Below, piece by piece: positions 1-9,223 of a stretch of DNA of 64,000 nt. Location of the stretch: the NCBI RefSeq assembly GCF_009796785.1, contig NZ_CP047026.1:2524501-2588500 (forward strand), in the 5' to 3' direction. The stretch is from Polaribacter sp. L3A8 (GTDB lineage Bacteria > Bacteroidota > Bacteroidia > Flavobacteriales > Flavobacteriaceae). The position numbers and the translations under genes are program-made. The notes below the pieces were generated by a model. The model saw only the letters and a list, made by a program, of their open reading frames with translations, made no database searches and had not been told where the DNA came from. Every line of letters begins with the position of its first letter. The first letter of the stretch is position 1.

Positions 1-785
1 TTAATTCCTGTAATTAAATAACCAACATCACCTGTTTTTACAGATTGTTTTACAACTTGAGTTAATTTTAATGTACCAACTTCATCTGCAAAATATTCAT
101 TATTTGTTGCCATGAATTTAATACGTTGCCCTTTTTTAATTTCTCCGTTTAAAACTCTAAAATAAGTTTCTATACCTCTATAAGAGTTGTAAACAGAATC
201 GAAAATTAAGGCTTGTAATGGTGCTTCTGGATCTCCTTTTGGGGCCGGGATTCTAGCTATAATTGCAGCTAAAATATTGTCTACACCAAAACCTGTTTTT
301 CCACTAGCATGTATAATGTCTTCTGGCTCGCAACCTAATAAATCTACAATATCGTCTGTTACTTCTTCTGGGTTTGCAGAAGGTAAATCTACTTTATTTA
401 AAACCGGAATAATTTCTAAATCATTCTCTAAAGCTAGGTATAAGTTAGAAATTGTTTGTGCTTGTATACTTTGTGCTGCATCTACAATTAGCAAAGCGCC
501 CTCACAAGCAGCAATAGAACGAGAAACTTCGTAAGAAAAATCTACGTGACCTGGAGTATCAATTAAATTTAAAATAAATTGTTCTCCATTATGGGTATAA
601 TCCATTTGAATGGCATGCGATTTTATGGTAATTCCGCGTTCGCGTTCTAAATCCATATTATCTAATAACTGATCTTTCTTTTCTCGATCTGTTACAGAGC
701 CTGTATATTCTAATAATCTATCTGCCAACGTACTTTTACCATGATCAATGTGTGCGATAATGCAAAAGTTTCTAATGTTCTTCAT
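1..785 (-). CDS. lepA: Elongation factor 4 (LepA), N-terminal part
   Basis: Ribosomal back-translocase GTPase of the translation-factor family, acting on stalled 70S ribosomes in the cytoplasm. The gene starts at the ATG complementary to 783-785 and runs off the left edge, so only about 261 of roughly 600 residues are present. The translated start [20 protein letters not shown] carries the G1 loop (AHIDHGKST), followed by the RERGITIK switch I segment, DTPGHVDF (G3) and NKVDLPSA (G4). Domain II begins near the cut. The pattern [16 protein letters not shown] with RGITIKS is specific to LepA rather than EF-G or EF-Tu. A well-formed Bacteroidota promoter lies just upstream (814-844). Confidence 0.97.
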   Translation of the reverse strand, partial: MKNIRNFCIIAHIDHGKSTLADRLLEYTGSVTDREKKDQLLDNMDLERERGITIKSHAIQMDYTHNGEQFILNLIDTPGHVDFSYEVSRSIAACEGALLIVDAAQSIQAQTISNLYLALENDLEIIPVLNKVDLPSANPEEVTDDIVDLLGCEPEDIIHASGKTGFGVDNILAAIIARIPAPKGDPEAPLQALIFDSVYNSYRGIETYFRVLNGEIKKGQRIKFMATNNEYFADEVGTLKLTQVVKQSVKTGDVGYLITGI

Positions 786-813
786 ACTTCGTTTTCTAAC
801 TGCGTTCAACTTA

Positions 814-844
814 CAAAGATATGTTATTTACAGACCTTGTCAAA
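814..844 (-). promoter_or_regulatory. Promoter of lepA (TTTG-N19-TAnnTTTG)
   Basis: On the minus strand TTTG (841-844) is followed after exactly 19 nt by TATCTTTG (814-821), matching the Bacteroidota -33/-7 consensus. The -7 box is about 29 nt upstream of the lepA start codon. Confidence 0.7.
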
Positions 845-859
845 TAAAAAAATATTCAA

Positions 860-1135
860 TTATAAATCTCTCTCTAATTCTGCTATTGCTACTTTAAACT
901 CTTCTAAATTAATAGCTTCATCACCAGATTTATCATATCCCTTAATTAATTCATTGGCTACAATTCCTCTTAAAAAACTGCTGATATCTGCATTTTTTAA
1001 TAATTCTTTAAGCTCACCTTTGTTTAAACTTCCATCTTTATCCTTATCGTAAAACTGAAAAGCTTCTGTAGGTGTTTGAAATTTATCGCTTATTAAACCG
1101 TGTATTTTTTCTAATATTTGTTCTTTTGCTCCCAT
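860..1135 (-). CDS. Small two-EF-hand calcium-binding protein
   Basis: A 91-residue soluble protein that is essentially one EF-hand pair. Loop 1 spans residues 30-41 with D30, D32, D34, S36 and E41 in the canonical 1-3-5-7-12 positions. Loop 2 spans residues 68-79 with D68, S70, D72, A74 (a main-chain ligand position) and E79. There is no signal peptide or membrane segment, so it should be cytoplasmic, probably a calcium buffer or calmodulin-like sensor; the partner is unknown. It lies upstream of lepA on the same strand, but lepA has its own promoter in between. Family assignment is secure, function is not. Confidence 0.85.
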   Translation of the reverse strand: MGAKEQILEKIHGLISDKFQTPTEAFQFYDKDKDGSLNKGELKELLKNADISSFLRGIVANELIKGYDKSGDEAINLEEFKVAIAELERDL

Positions 1136-1379
1136 TTTTAATGTTTGTTTAAATACAATTTTAAGATACTAAATAAAGTTGAAATGTAATACAAAAAACT
1201 CAATCTTTTAAACCTTCTTTTAACAAACAAAGATGACTAAAAAAATGGGATTTTTTTTGTTTTGATTACTCTGTAATAACCAAATTAAATATAAATAGCT
1301 CTTCACTTTAAAGATACAAGAAAATATTTTTATACTTAAAGGATGAAAAAACACTAAATTTGCAAAAAATTAAATCGTT
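1136..1379. other. Intergenic region between divergent EF-hand gene and dusB
   Basis: AT-rich stretch between divergent genes. TAAATTTG at 1355-1362 fits the -7 box for dusB, 18 nt before its start; no clear TTTG partner is visible 19 nt further up. No gene or repeat is recognised in the rest. Confidence 0.4.
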
Positions 1380-2378
1380 TTGATTAAAATTGGCAACATA
1401 GAATTACCAGACTTTCCGCTTTTATTAGCACCAATGGAAGATGTTTCTGACCCACCATTTAGAGCCTTGTGTAAAGAACAAGGAGCAGATGTGGTATATA
1501 CAGAGTTCATTTCTTCTGAAGGCTTAATTCGTGATGCAGCAAAAAGCATCATGAAATTAGATATCTACGAGAAAGAACGTCCGGTAGGAATTCAGATTTT
1601 TGGAGCCAATTTAGAATCGATGTTAAAAACGGTAGAAATTGTAGAAAAATCGAATCCAGATATTATTGATATCAACTTTGGTTGTCCTGTAAAAAAAGTG
1701 GTTTCTAAAGGAGCCGGAGCAGGAATTTTAAAAGACATCGATTTAATGGTTTCTCTTACAGAAGCTATGGTAAAGCACACCAATTTACCAATTACTGTAA
1801 AAACTCGCTTGGGTTGGGACCATGATTCTATTAGAATTGTAGAAGTTGCAGAACGCTTACAAGATGTTGGTTGTAAAGCAATTTCTATACATGGTAGAAC
1901 GCGTGCTCAAATGTATAAAGGAGAGGCTGATTGGAAACCTATTGCCGATGTAAAAAATAACCAAAGAATGCACATTCCTGTTTTTGGTAATGGCGATGTT
2001 ACAACGCCAGAAAAAGCGATGGAAATGAGAGATTCTTATGGTTTAGACGGCGCTATGATTGGTAGAGCTGCAATTGGATATCCTTGGATTTTTAACGAAA
2101 TAAAACATTTTTTTAATACTGGTGAACATTTAGCAAAACCAACAATTGCCCAACGTGTGGAAATGGCGAGAAGACATTTGCAAATGGCCATTGATTGGAA
2201 AGGACCTGTTTTAGGTGTTTTTGAAACCAGAAGACATTACACCAATTACTTTAAAGGAATTCCGCATTTTAAAGAATACAGAATGAAAATGGTAACTTCA
2301 GATGATGCTAAAGATGTTTTTGCGACGTTTGATGAAGTAGAAGCGAAGTTTGGAAATACAATTATTCCTCAGTTTTAA
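1380..2378 (+). CDS. dusB: tRNA-dihydrouridine synthase (DusB family)
   Basis: FMN-dependent reductase that converts uridines in the tRNA D-loop to dihydrouridine. At 332 residues it has normal length. The TIM-barrel N-terminal half shows LAPMEDVSDPPFR (flavin site, residues 17-28) and NFGCPVKKV with the catalytic cysteine C102, then ISIHGRTRAQMYKGEADW and GNGDV further along; the C-terminal helical domain follows. The start is TTG at 1380; no ATG gives the expected N-terminus, and a -7-like box sits 18 nt upstream. It stands alone, convergent with the permease gene at 2591-3793 across a repeat element. Confidence 0.95.
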   Translation: MIKIGNIELPDFPLLLAPMEDVSDPPFRALCKEQGADVVYTEFISSEGLIRDAAKSIMKLDIYEKERPVGIQIFGANLESMLKTVEIVEKSNPDIIDINFGCPVKKVVSKGAGAGILKDIDLMVSLTEAMVKHTNLPITVKTRLGWDHDSIRIVEVAERLQDVGCKAISIHGRTRAQMYKGEADWKPIADVKNNQRMHIPVFGNGDVTTPEKAMEMRDSYGLDGAMIGRAAIGYPWIFNEIKHFFNTGEHLAKPTIAQRVEMARRHLQMAIDWKGPVLGVFETRRHYTNYFKGIPHFKEYRMKMVTSDDAKDVFATFDEVEAKFGNTIIPQF

Positions 2379-2420
2379 ACTCAGTTAATTCGATAAATAC
2401 TATCGTTAGCAAAAATACTT

Positions 2421-2583
2421 AGCCCTGATTGAAGTGACATCCTTTTTATTGCTCTTTTAAATAAGCCTCATTACGAGGAACGAAGTAATCTCTTTCGGAT
2501 TTAGAGCTTGCCACAGTTTACAAAAAAGTAAACTTCGCAATGACAGCAATAAAAAGATATAACGAAAAGCAGGAAATAGCTTC
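2421..2583 (-). repeat. 3'-end structured element, copy 1 (long form with nested repeat)
   Basis: Read on the minus strand it begins GAAGCTATTTCCTGC at 2583, 7 nt after the permease stop codon, and ends TTCAATCAGGGCT at 2421. AGC..CCTG at one end can pair with CAGGGCT at the other, leaving TATTT bulged. Inside, TTTTTATTGCT (2443-2453) and AGCAATAAAAA (2545-2555) form a perfect 11-bp inverted repeat enclosing a GTCATTGCGA-type repeat (about 2463-2544). Copies 2 (26156-26226) and 3 (49353-49431) share the termini but have a short loop instead of the nested repeat. Confidence 0.75.
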
Positions 2584-2590
2584 AAAAAAA

Positions 2591-3793
2591 TTACTTCTCT
2601 ATAAACTCTTTAGAAATTCTACTACTAGCTATTTTAGAGGCTATAAAACCTAAAATAGTAATGGTTGCAATTACAATAAACAGATTAGAAAGTCGAAACT
2701 CAACTGGATAGGCTAAATTTTGAGTGATCATAAATACACCAAATTCTTTTTGAATAAAAACGATAATTAGACCCAATGTTAAACCAATAAACATTCCTAA
2801 AACAGTTAATAGAAACCCTTGCATTACAAAGACTTTCTTAATTTCTTTAATGGTTGCTCCTAAACTAAAAAGTGTTTTTAAGTTAGATTTTTTATCAATA
2901 ATCATCATTATAATTGCACCAATAACATTAAATAATGCTATAATTACAATCAAAGTAAAAATAAGATAAGACACAAAATTCTCTGTATTTATTACCTTAT
3001 AAAAAACTTCATTTAATTGCTGTTTGGTTTGTACTTTAAATTGATTACCTAGTTGTTGTTGTAGTTGTTCTGAAAATAAATCTGCCGTAGAATTGTCTTT
3101 TAATTTAATTTCAATACCTGTAATTTCATTGCCTTTAAACCTCAATAAACTCTTTGCATCATCAATGGAAACAAAAACAAATTTACTTTCAAATTCCTCG
3201 GTACCAGAATACAAACCAACAATTTGAACATCCTTTTTATAAAATGCATTATTGGGGTTTATAAAACCAACACCAGGTTTAGGAACCATAATTGATAGAG
3301 GTGCTCCAAAATTTAAAATACCTAAAGATAGTTTTCTAGAAATTCCATTCCCAACCACTGCTGTATTCGAAAAATCATTATCTAACCAATTCCCTAAAGT
3401 TACAACGGAATCTATGTGAGTAATGGAAGTGTAGTTTTCTTCTACCCCTTTTATATAAGCAATCTCATTTTTGTCATTGTACTCTAAAAAAACACGTTCT
3501 TCAATAACTTTAGAAGCCGCTTTTATAGCCGTATTTTGTAATAATGTTTGATGAACATCATCTGTATATAAAAAAGTTTTTCCTTTGTTAGAAGTTATTT
3601 TAATATCAGGATCTGATACATCTAACAAACTATAGCTAAAAGTACGTAAACCAGAAAAGCCAGAAAGAATTATAAACAAGGCTAAAGAGCCTACAATCAC
3701 TCCAAAAGAAGCAATAATGGTTATAATATTTATGGCATTGTTACTTGTTTTAGAAAACAAATATCTTTTAGCAATGTATAAAGGAAAGTTCAA
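2591..3793 (-). CDS. FtsX/LolE-like ABC transporter permease
   Basis: Inner-membrane permease of the MacB/LolC-LolE/FtsX superfamily, 400 residues. It has an N-terminal transmembrane helix (about 20-45), a large periplasmic MacB_PCD-like domain (about 50-260) and three C-terminal helices (about 270-300, 315-345, 365-390) in the FtsX domain. The LolC/E-type opening (YIAKRYLFSK with NAINIIT) suggests a lipoprotein-release role, but no ATPase (LolD) or chaperone gene lies next to it, so the substrate is open. It is the last gene of the minus-strand operon, 12 nt after rbfA, a pairing common in flavobacteria. A structured repeat follows its stop codon directly. Confidence 0.85.
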   Translation of the reverse strand: MNFPLYIAKRYLFSKTSNNAINIITIIASFGVIVGSLALFIILSGFSGLRTFSYSLLDVSDPDIKITSNKGKTFLYTDDVHQTLLQNTAIKAASKVIEERVFLEYNDKNEIAYIKGVEENYTSITHIDSVVTLGNWLDNDFSNTAVVGNGISRKLSLGILNFGAPLSIMVPKPGVGFINPNNAFYKKDVQIVGLYSGTEEFESKFVFVSIDDAKSLLRFKGNEITGIEIKLKDNSTADLFSEQLQQQLGNQFKVQTKQQLNEVFYKVINTENFVSYLIFTLIVIIALFNVIGAIIMMIIDKKSNLKTLFSLGATIKEIKKVFVMQGFLLTVLGMFIGLTLGLIIVFIQKEFGVFMITQNLAYPVEFRLSNLFIVIATITILGFIASKIASSRISKEFIEK

Positions 3794-3805
3794 ATGAAAG
3801 AATTT

Positions 3806-4201
3806 TTAACTTCTTTTACGTCTTGGTAAAACGCTAGGATCTTTAATAGGGTTATCATCTTCTCCTTTTAAAGATTTGTCAATTTCTTCTATATAATCTA
3901 AAGTGTCATCACCAAAAAACAATAATTCTGGCATTCTACGCAATTGATGTTTAGTTCTTTTTGCCATTTCATGACGAATTAAAACGGTGTTAGATTGTAC
4001 ACCTTTAATAATTTCGTCTCTATTACTTGAAGGAAAAACACTTAAATATACTTTGGCAACTCCTAAATCTGAAGTTACATGAACTTTAGAAACAGAAATT
4101 ATTATCCCTTTCATACCATCTTGTGCTGCCTTCTGCAAAACATCTACCAAATCTTTTTGTAATACTCCTGCAATTTTTCGCTGTCTATTCGTTTCTTCCA
4201 T
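3806..4201 (-). CDS. rbfA: 30S ribosome-binding factor A
   Basis: Cold-shock ribosome assembly factor needed for 16S rRNA 5'-end maturation. The 131 residues show the compact KH-like fold signature: N-terminal TNRQRKIAGVLQKDLVDVLQ, central ISVSKVHVTSDLGVAKVYLSV, then RHEMAKRTKHQLRRMPELLF and LDYIEEIDKSL, a near-textbook RbfA. It sits 20 nt downstream of the response-regulator gene and 12 nt before the permease, so it is probably co-transcribed with signalling genes unrelated to ribosome assembly. Confidence 0.96.
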   Translation of the reverse strand: MEETNRQRKIAGVLQKDLVDVLQKAAQDGMKGIIISVSKVHVTSDLGVAKVYLSVFPSSNRDEIIKGVQSNTVLIRHEMAKRTKHQLRRMPELLFFGDDTLDYIEEIDKSLKGEDDNPIKDPSVLPRRKRS

Positions 4202-4221
4202 GCTGCAAATTTACACAATTT

Positions 4222-4866
4222 TTATGGAGTGTAAATTTTATTTTTTATCGCATACATTACCAAACCTACCCTATTTTTTACATTCAATTTTGTAAATAAA
4301 ACATCTCTATAACCATCTATTGTTTTGGGACTTAAACACATTTTATCTGCAATTTCTTTGTAAGTTAATTCAGAACAAGCATATTTCATAAAAGTTATTT
4401 CTCTTTCTTTTAAGTGAATTTCTGCACTTCCATTACCAGAAAGAGATTTCATTAATAAATTAGTTACATTTTTAGTATGATAAAATCCGTTTTCAGCTAT
4501 TTCAACCAAGGCCTTTTCCAAGACAACTTTTTCTGTATCTTTTAACAAGTAACCAATAGCACCTACTTTAAGCATTTTTAAAATGGTTGTATCTTCGTCC
4601 TCTACAGAAAGCGCCATTACGTGTACACTACCATGGTTGTTTGTAATCCATTCTGTAGTTTCTATACCATTCATTATAGGCATGTTAATATCCATTAAAA
4701 CAACGTCTGGTATAAACTCTGGCGACGCCGAAAACTTATCAATTAATTCTTGTCCGTTTTTACATGTATATAATACTTTAAATTTAGGAAAAGTATTTAC
4801 CATGGCTGCTATAGCCTGAGAAAGCAATGTATGATCATCTACAATAACAACTGAATATTTCATCAT
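4222..4866 (-). CDS. LuxR/NarL-family response regulator
   Basis: Cytoplasmic transcriptional regulator of 214 residues. The receiver domain (about 4-125) has the acidic pair D10-D11, phospho-acceptor D59 (VVLMDINMP) and K109 (GYLLKD); the usual switch Thr/Ser is S87. The C-terminal LuxR-type helix-turn-helix (about 150-210) has ELTYKEIADKMCLSPKTIDGYR. Its start overlaps the histidine kinase gene by 4 nt (ATGA), indicating translational coupling and a cognate pair. Targets are unknown; see the TTTCCCC/GGGGGAAA inverted repeat at 6979-7075. Confidence 0.93.
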   Translation of the reverse strand: MMKYSVVIVDDHTLLSQAIAAMVNTFPKFKVLYTCKNGQELIDKFSASPEFIPDVVLMDINMPIMNGIETTEWITNNHGSVHVMALSVEDEDTTILKMLKVGAIGYLLKDTEKVVLEKALVEIAENGFYHTKNVTNLLMKSLSGNGSAEIHLKEREITFMKYACSELTYKEIADKMCLSPKTIDGYRDVLFTKLNVKNRVGLVMYAIKNKIYTP

Positions 4867-5615
4867 AATTTATATACTATTTTTAAAGAGGTTCCTTTAT
4901 TTACTTCGGATGTAAAAACTGCAGAAGCTCCAATTAATTTTGCTCTATTTTTAATATTTTCTAAGCCAATTCCTTTCGTTTTATTTTCTAATGATGAAAA
5001 ACCAACCCCATCGTCTGCTGCAATAATTTCTAACTCAGTATCAGTGAAATTTAGCTGCACCATTAGATTAGAAGCTTTAGAGTGTTTGATGGTATTCGAA
5101 AAAAATTCTTGTAGAATTCTAAAAATAATGATGCTAGATTTTTTATTAATTATCTTTTCTTCTCCAGAAACCACTAATTTGGAGTTGATAAAATTTAATC
5201 TATTAAACCGGTCAATTTCTAATTGAATTGCATCTCTTAACTTTATGTTTTTTATAGCCTCTGGATTTATTAATTTAGATAAGGCTCTCACTTCTGTTAA
5301 TCCTTTTGTAATTGTTTCTGACACTTCACTAATATTTTCTGGAGTAGCATTTTGTAATTGAATTTTAGCTAAAGTTAACAACTGCCCAATATTATCATGC
5401 AACTCCCAACTAATATTTCTAAGTGTTTCTTCTCTTATCTCTATTTGTGTTTCGGCTATTTCTCGCTCAAAACGTTTTTTGGTTTCATCTCTATCAATTA
5501 ATAATGCTTTTTTCTTTTTTTGAAATACTCCAAAAAGTGCAATTAATGCTATTGTAATAAAACCAATAATTAATGTAGAAATTAAAAAAATTAATTCTTC
5601 TCCTTTGAACTCCAT
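4863..5615 (-). CDS. Membrane-anchored sensor histidine kinase (HisKA_3 type)
   Basis: Sensor kinase of the NarX/DesK class, 250 residues. One transmembrane helix (about 8-30) is followed by a coiled-coil-like segment (35-65), then the dimerisation/phosphoacceptor helix with H73 in ISWELHDNIGQLL, and a HATPase_c domain with an N-box (FFSNTIKHSKASN), DDGVGF and KGIGLENIKNRA. There is no periplasmic or PAS sensing domain, so the signal probably comes from a partner. The multi-pass protein encoded just upstream overlaps this gene by 25 nt and is the obvious candidate. Partner of the 4222-4866 regulator. Confidence 0.9.
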   Translation of the reverse strand: MEFKGEELIFLISTLIIGFITIALIALFGVFQKKKKALLIDRDETKKRFEREIAETQIEIREETLRNISWELHDNIGQLLTLAKIQLQNATPENISEVSETITKGLTEVRALSKLINPEAIKNIKLRDAIQLEIDRFNRLNFINSKLVVSGEEKIINKKSSIIIFRILQEFFSNTIKHSKASNLMVQLNFTDTELEIIAADDGVGFSSLENKTKGIGLENIKNRAKLIGASAVFTSEVNKGTSLKIVYKL

Positions 5616-6217
5616 ATTAGACCACCAATAAATAAAACATGTGTTAAAATTATTATTATTCGCTGAACTGTAAACAAATTAATACCATCTTGCCTAGACT
5701 TTATACCTATAACATAGAATGCTGTGTAAAATGGTATTGTAGTTAAGTAATACAACAAAAAAGCAATGGTTATCCAAAAAGGTAAACTTTTCTGAAAATT
5801 AATAATTTTATCGGATTTAAGTAATTCTTTTAAATAAAAAAACATGCAGAAACAAACTACTAATGCACCTAAAAGAACAGTATAATCTTGTATTGTTCTA
5901 AATATAAAACTTAATAAATAGATACAATTAAATAAAAGCATCAAATATTTGATGCAAATATGAGATATAGTTTCTTTGGTTAACTTAAAATAAATTAAAG
6001 CCACTAAATTATATTCAAAAAAAGTATATATATTAAAAAGACCTAGTGTTGGATAACCATAAAAAATAACAACTTTGGCTATAAATTCAAAAAACATAAC
6101 TGTAACAATATAACCAAAAAAATACTTAAAATAAGATAGCGTATATTTTTTAAACAACACAACTGCAACAATCACTGTTGAAATATAAATAAAAGGGATG
6201 AAATTAGTTAATTCCAT
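5591..6217 (-). CDS. Multi-pass membrane protein of unknown function
   Basis: A 208-residue hydrophobic protein with about six predicted transmembrane helices (roughly 8-24, 32-55, 60-78, 90-110, 115-130, 145-170, 180-202) and short loops; no recognised catalytic motif. Its 3' end overlaps the sensor-less histidine kinase by 25 nt and its start lies 8 nt after the lipoprotein gene. The arrangement suggests that the two-component system, this protein and the lipoprotein form one signalling unit, with this protein as sensor or signal relay; that is inference from context only. Confidence 0.7.
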   Translation of the reverse strand: MELTNFIPFIYISTVIVAVVLFKKYTLSYFKYFFGYIVTVMFFEFIAKVVIFYGYPTLGLFNIYTFFEYNLVALIYFKLTKETISHICIKYLMLLFNCIYLLSFIFRTIQDYTVLLGALVVCFCMFFYLKELLKSDKIINFQKSLPFWITIAFLLYYLTTIPFYTAFYVIGIKSRQDGINLFTVQRIIIILTHVLFIGGLIWSSKEKN

Positions 6218-6225
6218 TAATACAA

Positions 6226-6837
6226 TTAATAAGGAGGCATTACACTCAACCTATTCGCTCCAGAACTATTAAAATCTGCCTTAGCACTCATAAAAGGTAA
6301 AAAAGAAGCCCTCACTACATTTTTAGTTTCATCGCTACTAAATTGATGTAAAAACTCTGTAAACGGCACTGCTTGTCCTTCTTTAGAATACAAAGGCTCA
6401 AAGGCCACATTTTTACTTTTATCTGTATCTGCAGTTGGCATAAAAATTAAAGTCTGTCTTCCTCTTAAAAGTTCATCAGAATGATCTTTAGGATAGGCCG
6501 CAGAAAAAATTCGAATACCCGTTAATTTTATATTTTTTTCATTTGACAATTTTTCTAAATAAGCAATGTATTGCTTTAATTGATTAAGCTCATAAAAATG
6601 CGAAATACTTTCTGTAGCGTCTTTAGCATCACCTGTAAATTCTTTTCTATATTGGTCTAAAACAGGTTTTTGACCAACATCGTATTGATGAAACATACTA
6701 GCCATTTCTTTATAAGTTATTGTATTAGAAGGTCTAGAATCATCAACTTTTGGTTCTTTAGACTCTACTTCGGTTTGGCAACTAAAAATAAAAAGTGATA
6801 AAAAAAGTACTGAAAAAAAATTGCAAAGTGTTTTCAT
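6226..6837 (-). CDS. Putative lipoprotein of unknown function
   Basis: A 203-residue protein with a lipoprotein signal peptide: basic start MKTLCNFF, hydrophobic core, lipobox IFSC with the modified cysteine near residue 20, then an acidic SKEPKVDD spacer. The mature part (about 35-203) is soluble; a recognisable family was not found. It contains the segment KLTGIRIFSAAYP, reminiscent of small flavobacterial secreted proteins, without a defined function. It is the first gene of the operon with the membrane protein, kinase, regulator, rbfA and permease. Confidence 0.7.
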   Translation of the reverse strand: MKTLCNFFSVLFLSLFIFSCQTEVESKEPKVDDSRPSNTITYKEMASMFHQYDVGQKPVLDQYRKEFTGDAKDATESISHFYELNQLKQYIAYLEKLSNEKNIKLTGIRIFSAAYPKDHSDELLRGRQTLIFMPTADTDKSKNVAFEPLYSKEGQAVPFTEFLHQFSSDETKNVVRASFLPFMSAKADFNSSGANRLSVMPPY

Positions 6838-7083
6838 AATAATATAGTTAGATTAATTTTTATCAAAATACAATTTAAATTATAATCTTTAAAGGATAAA
6901 TAAAAAAAAAAACCTTAACAACTATATACCAACAACTTGTATACTATTTTAGTTATTAATACATTCTTAAAAAGGGTGTTTTTCCCCTAAAAAATTAATG
7001 CTTTACACTTCTCTTTTATTCTAGTATTATTATCAATTTTGTAACATGAAAAAAAGAAAATTTTAGGGGGAAATTGCAAAACA

Positions 7084-7112
7084 AAAATACTTTACATAAT
7101 ACAAAGTATTTT
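7084..7112. terminator. Second hairpin downstream of atpC
   Basis: AAAATACTTT (7084-7093) and AAAGTATTTT (7103-7112) form a perfect 10-bp stem with a 9-nt loop. On the minus strand it is followed by a T-rich tract, so it may back up the first atpC terminator. Confidence 0.5.
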
Positions 7113-7120
7113 AACTAAAA

Positions 7121-7148
7121 AGTCTCAAAACATAACTGTTTTGAGACT
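7121..7148 (-). terminator. Rho-independent terminator of atpDC
   Basis: AGTCTCAAAAC (7121-7131) pairs perfectly with GTTTTGAGACT (7138-7148) around a 6-nt loop; T-rich sequence follows on the minus strand. It lies about 25 nt after the atpC stop. Confidence 0.8.
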
Positions 7149-7174
7149 TTTAATTTTATATTTATTTTAAGAAT

Positions 7175-7468
7175 TTAATCTGCTAAAATAATTACTTTAT
7201 TTTCGTTTAATTCTAAAGTACCTGACTTAATAGCAATTATTAGAATATTATCATCATCTATATGAGATTCATAATGTCCATTAAATTGATTAAACTCCTG
7301 ATGTTCTTTAGTATGAACATGAATTTTTATTGTTCCTTCTACTAAATTAGAAACAACTGGTGCGTGATTATTTAACATTTGAAACTCACCATCTACACCA
7401 GGTACTGATAAAGAATCAATTTCCGATGAAAATAATATAGCCTCTGGTGTTATAATTTCTAAATACAT
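7175..7468 (-). CDS. atpC: F1F0 ATP synthase epsilon subunit (short form)
   Basis: Central-stalk subunit of the F1 sector. The 97 residues cover only the N-terminal beta-sandwich: MYLEIITPEAILFSSEIDSL, VPGVDGEFQMLNNHAPVVSNL, then ILIIAIKSGTLELNENKVIILAD. The C-terminal helical hairpin that inhibits hydrolysis in other bacteria (usual length 130-140) is absent, as is usual in Bacteroidota. Residues about 48-72 are a longer-than-usual charged insertion. It follows atpD by 66 nt in one operon and is closed by a strong terminator. Confidence 0.93.
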   Translation of the reverse strand: MYLEIITPEAILFSSEIDSLSVPGVDGEFQMLNNHAPVVSNLVEGTIKIHVHTKEHQEFNQFNGHYESHIDDDNILIIAIKSGTLELNENKVIILAD

Positions 7469-7534
7469 ATATTTTAGTTTTTAGTTTTTAGCTAAAGTTG
7501 TTAATAAAAACACCAACCGTTAACTAAACTATGT

Positions 7535-9088
<1,554 letters not shown>

Positions 9089-9170
9089 TCATTTTCAGGA
9101 TGCAAAGGTAATTTTTTAGATTGAATTTAAAAAGTTTTTTTAACTAAAAACAAAAAACAGATGTACAAAA

Positions 9171-9201
9171 AAAAGCCTCATCTATTTTAGATGAGGCTTT
9201 T
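9171..9201 (-). terminator. Terminator of the OmpA/TSP3 gene region
   Basis: AAAAGCCTCATCTA (9171-9184) pairs with TAGATGAGGCTTTT (9188-9201), a perfect 14-bp stem with a 3-nt loop and T tracts on both strands. It lies 23 nt after the stop of the minus-strand 9224-10591 gene, between that gene and the promoter of atpD. Confidence 0.85.
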
Positions 9202-9223
9202 TAAATATTATTTAAGAAAGAAA

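Larger units (their letters stand above)
6838..7174. other. Intergenic region: atpC terminators and upstream region of the lipoprotein operon
   Basis: Contains the two hairpins that follow atpC (7121-7148 and 7084-7112) and an inverted pair TTTCCCCTAAAAAATT (6981-6996) / AATTTTAGGGGGAAA (7059-7073), about 60 nt apart, upstream of the two-component operon. No gene is seen. Confidence 0.5.
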
